From the NCBI GenBank assembly GCA_001600415.1, contig BCJX01000003.1, forward strand, positions 1,435,596-1,499,595: DNA of 64,000 bases. Direction: 5' to 3'. A model generated the notes under the pieces. It had not been told where the DNA came from and did not search any database. It saw nothing but the letters and a program-made list of their open reading frames with translations. The stretch is from Pascua guehoae. Lineage: Eukaryota; Basidiomycota; Tremellomycetes; Trichosporonales; Trichosporonaceae. The translations under genes and the position numbers were made by a program. This document shows positions 57,063 through 64,000 of this stretch, one piece after another (within the stretch, counting starts at the first letter, position 1; every line of letters begins with the position of its first letter).

Positions 57063-57133
57063 TCCAGAGTAGATCTCGACAATTTGACGAATCTCGACAA
57101 TTTGACAGTTTGACGGATCTCGATAATTTGACG
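57063..57133. repeat. ~18-bp tandem repeat CTCGACAATTTGACG
   Basis: Three full units and one partial of (G)ATCTCGA(C/T)AATTTGAC(G)G. Confidence 0.85.
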
Positions 57134-59468
57134 GGACCCACCATCTGGGAACGCCCGCATTGATCGCCAAGAAGGCTCACGGAGTTTAATGGACCATGGA
57201 CTGCCTTGTGCGCTTGCTCGTGCACAGCCACTGGATCATGGATCACTGGATCTGGACCAAACTGGTGTATGAGGCAAAGGGGTCAATGCGGAGTGAGGGG
57301 ATGAGTTAATGGACGCCGTCGAGATCAAGGCCTGGCAATGCTGAGCGCAGGGGACACGACGCAACAGTCTGTGCGCCAGTTGCATGTTGCAGACCTTCCC
57401 TCTGCTAGCGCCACCGCACGAACCACCAGAAATCTCTCAAAATAACCCAGCGAGTCTTGGCTCACAGATAGAGAGATCCGTCCAACACATTGCGCATTCC
57501 ATACTGTTCCGCCAGCCATAAAGAACACCAGTGCAATGAGATGCAGCGTCGAGCCCGCCCGGCAGCTCCCACCCAGAGGCAGCAAGTCGGTACGGTGCGG
57601 AAGTGGCTCGCGGATTGCTTTAGTGATGTGAGCGAGTCGGCATTGCCGCAAACCTGTTCCTTGCAGTTACAGCAACGCGGCAACGGTCCGGTATTTAACC
57701 CATCAGCAGGCCTAGTGGCCCACAGGTCCGCAGGTCCGCAGCTAACAATGCTGCGTTACTCTACCACCGAACAATCACCGTGAGATGGCGGATGGGCGCG
57801 TTGGTAAGGCTCAATGCATTCCGCAAGCACTTGATAACCTTCATGAGCGGATGGGCAGTCTGCCAAGGCAGACCTCACGACCCCTGCTCAACCAAGTCTG
57901 TCAGTCACGTCAAGTCTTGTCGTCGGGCCCGACTGCGTGAGAAAAATGGTAACTGGTAGCACGGTACAGTACTGTACGATAGTGCGAGTGACTAGCGACA
58001 TGAAACACCCAACGCGGCCCTGGCGCAACGGGGATGCCTGGCAGTGGGTTGAGCTCGACGATTCTGTCAGTTGGCAGAGTGGCAGGGTGACAGCGACCCG
58101 AAAGGACGTGGACGGACCCAAACATAAGCACACTGTACAGTATATGCAGACACCGTGCTCGGTACTTGCCTTTGCGACCGCGTGGTGTTTATGCTTTGCC
58201 CTGTGTTCCCTGGTGATGGCCTCATGGCTACCTGGAGTGCACGTTAGGATGAGTACGATGATGAAACATCCAACCCCGACAAGCACATGATGCCAGGTGG
58301 GGCATTACGTACCAAGCTAGCCGAATGGGCAGCTCCACTACTGGAACCTGGAGCCGCCTTGGAGCTGCTGGGCCTGCCTGGGCCACGCGCTAGCACTCGC
58401 CGCGGGTTCCTGGACGCATGGCTGGATCCTTTGTCTCCCCTGCTCTTAGCTGCTGGTTTACCACCATGTAGAGCACGCGCTGGTACGAATCCTCGAGGCA
58501 CGCCTGAATCCGAAACGCCGGACCTGGTCGTCGAGTAACCCTAGCCGGCCTAGCCATGGTAGAGTTTGGTTAGCGCATTCCAACCCGGACACGAAAGCGC
58601 GTTTTGGGAAAGTGCGTTTGGTGAAGACGGCATTGCCCATGCGACTGGATCCAACGTTAACGTTAACCATTGTCCTTGCACACTCACCTCGGTCCTCGGT
58701 CACGTCGATCCCTCCCTCCATCGCCCCTCTCCCTCCCTCTGGCTCTTACGCATACCCTCAAAACCGACGCGAACGCGCACACACTGCTAGAGGTAATCCT
58801 TACGTACCGTACCAGTACGAGCGTTCCTGCGCACCCTGCCCTTGGCAAGGCAGAGTCTTGCCTAGGTTTATTATATTTGGCTCCGGAACAAGCACCTTCC
58901 CGTCTTGGGTACCTGGATGCTGTACCTGCCGGCGCGCGGCGCGACCTTGGGCCAACTCTACTGACAAAAAGGATGGCCGTATGGAGCGGCGCGTCGAGGG
59001 ATCGAGGGCGGTGAGAGGCACGACAACTCGAGAGGCGGTGCCGGGTTTGGCTTAGCCACCTTTTGGCCCTTGGGGGGTGTTTGGCTCAACGGCAGAGGAT
59101 GTATCGACCGACGAGGAAAGATCCAGAGGATGCACAAGATCCAGACCAAGACAATGAATGGCCGTGGAAGACAAGCGCACAGGACCCCAGAAGCAGTACA
59201 CTCTAGCACAGCCAAGCACAGGTGTGCAGTGCTTCCGAAGTATGGCACTCGCGCTGTGGTTGCCATCATCCATCCCTACCACTACCAACGACTGGTACTC
59301 TAACCACCCCAACCCAACCCGCCCCACCCCCTCATCTCCTCACCCCCACCCGACTCCAACCCACTCGATCCACCTTGCATTCACTCTCCTCATCACTCGA
59401 CGCACGCAGCACACACGGTGTGCCGCGTACCTCTGACGAACCCAACAAGGACCACCACATTGTACACA

Positions 59469-61914
59469 ATGGCGACTGCGCACCTCGCCCTCGCGCGTGC
59501 GCTCCCACTCGCCATGGCGCTCGTACTCGCACTCGCACCCTCGGCGCAGGCGGCTTCCGTGCACTCCGGCTTGGCGGCCACGAGCCGTGGTGCAGAGTCC
59601 GGCTTTGGCGCCATGCGCCTGGCCACTCAGGCGTTCGCGCTTGTTATGATCATGGGGTTCCTCCTTGCACCCTCCTCGATGGCAGCGAAAGGCGAAAGCA
59701 ACGACCCCACACCAGCATGGACAGGAGAAGACACTGCCAGGCCCAAGGACATGCCGGACGTGGACGCCGACCCCGGTGTCGATTGGGACCGTTTTGAGGT
59801 GTTGCACAGCAGCACTCTTACTGTGGCACCTTTGGAGACGGGGGCGGACCTCTCGGCAGCTACACCGACGACGACTGCCGCCGTCAAGGTGGTGCGGCAG
59901 AGGTTCAACATGAGCGCAATCGACCCCATCGTGTGGTACCTGCCCCGATCGGACGTGACCGACCCGTCTGATCAACAGGTTTGGAAGACGAGTTTCTACG
60001 ACGAAGAAGGGGACAGGGACATCAACAACCTTCCCAACAGGACAATCGTCCGAGGCGCCGTGAGCCGCATAGGCAGCGCTACTGATAGGAACAACAATGC
60101 GACGAGACCACGCATGGTTTTCTTCTCGCCCGGAGGCACCATTGCCCCTTATGGTGCTCTTAACAACGAAGGCAACTTGACACTGAGCACGAGCGACCAA
60201 CACGACGATGATCAGCCTCCCAACGCCGATAAATTTGAGAACCCCGTTTCAATCTATTGGGGAGGGACCAAAGACGGGGTTCTCGCTGTCAAGGCTGTCG
60301 AGGTGCAAAACGTTACTCTGCAACAACAACAAGTCTCCCTTGCACCCGAATGGCTGAACACTAGCATGCGAGTGCATTTCGTATCCCTTTATTACCCCGT
60401 CACGGTCTACAAGTGAGCACCCGCACCGACTCGAACATGTTGGAAAGTGTAGCTTACTTGTGTGCAGTGAATATGAGAAATTCGAGGATCTCCCCGTCCG
60501 GACCGAAGCGACAGTGCGAGGAGAAAAGGCCAATCCATTTTTCAATGCGGATTCCGAATGGAACGTGGAGCACACCTTGGCCGGCGTGGACGTGCACGGA
60601 GATGACGACCACCTCGACTTTGACCATCTTGTCGTGCCCGCCGACAACGACCTCACCTTCTCCGTTCCACCCCACACAAGCTTTTTCCAGCTGAACGGTT
60701 CCGTTGGCGTCGATAGCGGCCAGTATTCCGTCAAGCTCAAGCCCCAGCCCCCCGTTCACCAGCAGCGATACGACTCGGGGAACATGGTCATCGGGCCTGT
60801 AACCCTGTATCAGACTCCGCTCGATCCCACGGTGAATTACACGGTGGTGGTGACCCCTCACGACAGGGTTCTGAGGGTTCAAGCTGCCATCTTCCACGTG
60901 TGAGTGGTGGCCCCCAGCGGCATGCAAGAGTTGCGACGTGTAATAGCGCGCTGACTAGTAGCAACGAAGTCGGCAATTCCACGACTGATGGATCGGGAGG
61001 CCAAGCGCTCGGTGGCAGTCCAAGCGATACCGCCTCGGGAAGCGGCACCGATGGGGGCGAGAACGGCGAGACTGCCGGCAAGAACAAGTCGATTATTGGC
61101 CCAGTCGTGGGTGGTGTGGTAAGTGTCGACTCCTTGTTCGATCAACCCTCACTTCGTCACGTCCACCCCCTCGTGTTTGCGCCTGGTTACTAACACATTC
61201 CAGGTCGGCGGTGTCGGCGCCCTCGCCCTCGTCTTTGCTCTCATCTACTGCATGCGGCGCAAGAACAAGAACAAGACGCACCAGCACGAGCCGCTGACGA
61301 GCCACACCTCGCATGTGACACACACGGAGCCCATGGTCGAGTCGCGTGCAAACCGTCTGGCGCCCGGCTACGCGCACAACGCGCGGGGCGGCTCGAACGC
61401 GACCGAGAAACACATGCTCATGGCCTCTGAAGTCGACTCGTCGGATCGCCACGGTCGCGACTCGCCATTAGGCCCGCCCGTGTTTGCGACCTACACGAGT
61501 CCCGACTGGACGTCGCACGAACGCTCGCTGCACTCGTCGTCGCGCTCGTCCCCGACCCGTCCTCCGCCCGTATCCATGCCCGCGCCCATCCCGCAAAGCG
61601 GCCAGTCATCATCCAACGCCTCCTTCCACTCGCTCTCCCCGTCCACCTCGGCGCGCACGCCGTACATTCCCACTCCGGCGCCCGTGTCCCAGCCAAAGTC
61701 GAACCGCTCCAGCCGCTCGGGTCGCTCCGGCCGCTCCAAGCGGGGCAAGCACGCGCGCGCCGCCGCCGACAAAGAGGCCGCAAATACCCTCCCGGGCTTT
61801 GTGCCAAGGTCGCGCAGTAAGCGCAACAGCGGCCTGCCGGTGCAGATGGCCGACAGCTCGGATTCCGAGGACACGAGCGACTGGGACTCGGACGAGTACG
61901 AGAGGCGTACATAG
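59469..61914 (+). CDS. Second single-pass cell-surface protein, unknown function
   Basis: Model join(59469..60412, 60468..60899, 60959..61118, 61204..61914), 748 aa. An N-terminal signal-peptide-like segment (ARALPLAMALVLALAPSAQA) is followed by a second hydrophobic run (AFALVMIMGFLLAPSSMA, about 55-73), so either a long leader or an N-terminal anchor is possible. The ectodomain (about 75-460) has several NxT/S sites and beta-sandwich-like patterns in two halves. A Ser/Gly/Asp-rich stalk leads to one Gly-rich transmembrane helix (IIGPVVGGVVGGVGALALVF, split by an intron) and a basic CMRRKNKNK stop. The cytoplasmic tail of about 230 aa is Ser/Pro/Arg-rich with an Arg-Ser repeat region and an acidic end. 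Organisation and intron position around the helix parallel the protein at 3451-5580, suggesting distant paralogy. Confidence 0.72.
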
Positions 61915-62677
61915 GCCGAGCACAACACGAGGGGACAATAAGAGGTTGGATGGGGTACTAGGGAGAGTGTGCATGGGGTACTAGGGAGAGTGTGCATGGG
62001 GGGAGATAGAATCAGCAGTGACGCGGACGCAAAAGGGGACGGGGGAGGTGTGGTGTGCGGGCCACGGACACAATACCCAAGTGTTTAGAAGGTGTTTTTG
62101 TTTATTCCATCGGCCGAGAGACCGCGGCCGACCACTGGCCGTGGTGTCTATAGCTTCATGTGATGATTTTAATGATCCTACAAGGGTTGGCAGGGACCGG
62201 ACAATGCGAGCACATGGTTGTGTCGTCAATAGACATGGTGGTGATCCATGGCGGAAGCGACACCATGGGACCTTTGAGTGTGAGGCCTTTGAGAACGGGC
62301 CAAGTTGTTGGTGAACCGGATCGGCAGTAAAAACGGTGCTCAGTGGTCGGCTGGCGTTGCTGAACACTTCCAGCACAGACTGTAGCACACTCGCTCCCTT
62401 TGGATTACGCTGCCATCCGGGTTCACGACAGACATGAATGCTATGATTGGCTTTAGGGGACAAGACGAATAAGTACCTCGGGTGCAAACTCCGAACAAGA
62501 TCGTCTACACGAGTAAAGCCTGCCCACGTTTGCGCAACCAACACAAAGCAAGACTGGGAGTACATACGGTCGTGGCCCGTCTAAGAGTTACGCTGTATTT
62601 CATCCAATTCTACGGCCTGTCCCCGGCGATCGCGGGCGTCGACCTCATCGTCGTGATCCCAGAGGACGGCGCTGTAT
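61915..62677. other. Convergent spacer with a 23-bp direct repeat
   Basis: Just past the stop codon lies an exact tandem duplication of 23 bp (TGGGGTACTAGGGAGAGTGT + GCA) at 61951-61996. The rest has no gene-like frame. Confidence 0.6.
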
Positions 62678-63525
62678 CTATTGTTCGTCGTCGTCGTCGA
62701 GCTGAATAGACGGGGGAAAAATAACGGGACTGACGAGGCCGTTGAAGACGAAAGTGCCATAGACGAGCATGGCAAAGCCGGCCACCTGGAGGAGCGAGTA
62801 TGGCCACACGAGGTCTTCCCAGCCAATGAGGAGGCTGACAATCCAGATGCCGAGTGTGCGGCACGTGTCAATGGTCGAGCGGGTGGTCGCGCTCACGCGC
62901 GAGGTGACGCTCAGGCCGAAGAAATTGAAGGCGCCAATACTGAGCGCAATCATAAAGCTCGCCCACATGACGGCGGGGTGGTTGATAATCTGGTGCCACC
63001 CGCGGGGGACGTCAAAGTAGGCCGACTTGTGCCGGAACAGCACGTGGAGAATGGGCATGGCGAGGAGGGTGGTGAGGCCGCCGAAAATGCCCTCGAGCGT
63101 GACGGCCGCCAGTGGCTCGATGGAATAGTGCGACATAATCTTCTCCTCAATCACGTACTGCGATGCGGTAAAGACTTGGGCAAACAGGATCAGCACGACG
63201 CCCAGCGCGACCTTTGCTGGCTCATCGTCGGCTCGTGTCGACGTTGCCACTTCGGCTAGCCGCGCAACCAGCTCGGCCGGCGTCGTTGGAGGCAGAGGCC
63301 CCGGAAGCCCATTCTCCGCCTTCTTGACCAGCGTCCCCGCGAGGCCGACCAATGCCACACCCAGCGTCACAATCACGAGAGACGCCCACTGGTAGAGCCA
63401 CAGGCGGCGGCGCAGGAAGACGACACTCAACACGCCGACCCACAGGACGAGCGCGCCTCGTGACATTTGGTAAATGGACACGGGCGTCAGGATCAGACCG
63501 ACGTTCATCAGCGTCGTGCCGCAGA
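62678..63525 (-). CDS. SLC35F6-like transporter, 5' part not resolved
   Basis: The last exon, 282 codons, follows a CTGACACCAG acceptor. It reads CGTTLMNVGLILTPVSIYQM then SRGALVLWVGVLSVVFLRRR, FAQVFTASQYVIEEKIMSHY, LAAVTLEGIFGG, IALSIGAFNFFGLSVT, SATTRSTIDTCRTLGIWIVS and LLIGWEDLVWPYSLLQVAGF. These are the conserved segments of the SLC35F6 branch of the drug/metabolite transporter superfamily (EamA fold); at least seven membrane helices lie in this piece. The N-terminal helices are missing. No convincing upstream exon can be placed in 63526-64000, so the gene probably continues beyond the window or through an unresolved exon. Human SLC35F6 is lysosomal/mitochondrial; substrate unknown. It ends in an acidic DDDDEQ. 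Confidence 0.8.
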
Positions 63526-64000
63526 CTGGTGTCAGCGAGTTGTAATGAGCGTGGGGTGTGTGGGTGTCATCGATGCTGCCTCGTTCAACTGGAGGACAAC
63601 CGCCGTCGTGCTCGAGTGCACGCTCTCGCTGAAGGCTGCTCTTTTTGGGGGCAAGGCGTGCAGCAACTGCGACCAGTCCTCGGGGTATACAGCCACTGAA
63701 GCCTACTCCTCCGGGCATACAGCAACTGTATACACTGTCCCCCGAGTACACATGCACACTGCAACGCCGGGACTGCCTGGCCGTTTCGAGCTGGACACTG
63801 CCTGAGCCTCTTGGACCCGCGCAGACATGGTCCCAGATCTCCGGTGTGTCCGCCAATGGCGCCTGCAGCGTATCCTCCCCCCCCCACCCATCCCATCCTC
63901 CAAACCTCATCCTCCAAACCTCGCCATCCAATCCCACGCCCCAAACCCAAACCCATTCCCCGTCCCCCATCGCCCACCCACATAGCACTACCCCGCCCCC
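63526..64000. other. Right edge, intron or upstream of the transporter
   Basis: A minus frame is open through most of this stretch but its translation (Gly/Trp/Val-rich) does not resemble SLC35F6 helices. It contains C-rich runs near 63877 and CCTCATCCTCCAAAC-type direct repeats (about 63896-63920). Nothing further can be assigned. Confidence 0.4.

Larger units (their letters stand above)
55371..59468. other. 4.1-kb divergent spacer
   Basis: Between divergent genes. It contains the coding-like minus segments at 55994-56780 (separate entry) and an approximately 18-bp tandem repeat around CTCGACAATTTGACG (57063-57133). The remaining short frames have no recognisable domain, including one of 84 codons at 58287-58538. 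No tRNA or transposon terminal repeats are seen. Confidence 0.45.

Noticed and set aside
1..64000. CRISPR arrays, bacterial insertion sequences, prophage, restriction or defence systems
   Set aside because: The sequence is eukaryotic and intron-rich. The tandem repeats found have no spacer-repeat regularity and no associated genes.

Overview
This window is nuclear DNA from an intron-rich, GC-rich fungus, most likely a basidiomycete yeast of the Trichosporonales type (Trichosporon, Cutaneotrichosporon, Apiotrichum or Vanrija). That placement is inference. It rests on many 45-100 nt introns of the form GTGAGT...CTAAC...CAG, on nuclear genes for mitochondrial and ER proteins, on a Cryptococcus-like cell-wall MAP kinase kinase, on a two-repeat domain protein I associate with basidiomycetes, and on MBOAT_2 and CE9-like amidohydrolase families. 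There is no operon structure. I rebuilt gene models by hand from splice sites and reading-frame continuity; none is transcript-verified.

Left part (1-21 kb). A gene-poor edge (1-3.4 kb) with an eroded secreted-protein relic leads to a single-pass cell-surface protein (3.5-5.6 kb), an F-box/WD-type protein (minus), ribosomal protein eS25 whose ATG is split by an intron, the mitochondrial Fe-S protein Ind1/NUBPL (minus) with a GC-AG intron, and an MKK1/2-type MAPKK. From 16.8 to 20.9 kb the assembly looks wrong. A two-domain protein reads as one gene in two pieces about 3 kb apart. Between them, bounded by a 57-G tract and a 30-N gap, sits a fragment carrying methionine aminopeptidase (5' end missing) and GINS subunit Psf3 (3' end missing).

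Middle (21.9-45.5 kb). This holds a membrane-anchored double amidohydrolase, a PRCC-like nuclear protein, an unrecognised Tyr-rich protein, a 5.7 kb gene-poor stretch with minisatellites, then ETF-ubiquinone oxidoreductase divergent from glucosidase II beta (KDEL ending), a membrane cytochrome-b5/MAPR-type protein, and an MBOAT_2 acyltransferase.

Right part (45.5-64 kb). After a repeat-rich spacer with tRNA-like relics come Rieske protein Rip1, LSm5, a mitochondrial RNase III-fold ribosomal protein, an unrecognised conserved-looking protein carrying a GH1 beta-glucosidase relic in an intron, a 4 kb spacer with a possible eroded gene, a second single-pass surface protein of the same layout as the first, and the 3' part of an SLC35F6-like transporter.

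The genes do not form one pathway. Mitochondrial function recurs (Ind1, ETF-QO, Rip1, mitoribosomal protein, possibly mitochondrial MetAP), next to ER quality control (GTB1) and cell-surface or cell-wall functions (two surface proteins, MKK). Recurrent structural themes are G/C homopolymers in introns and UTRs, very small terminal exons, and long introns filled with minisatellites.
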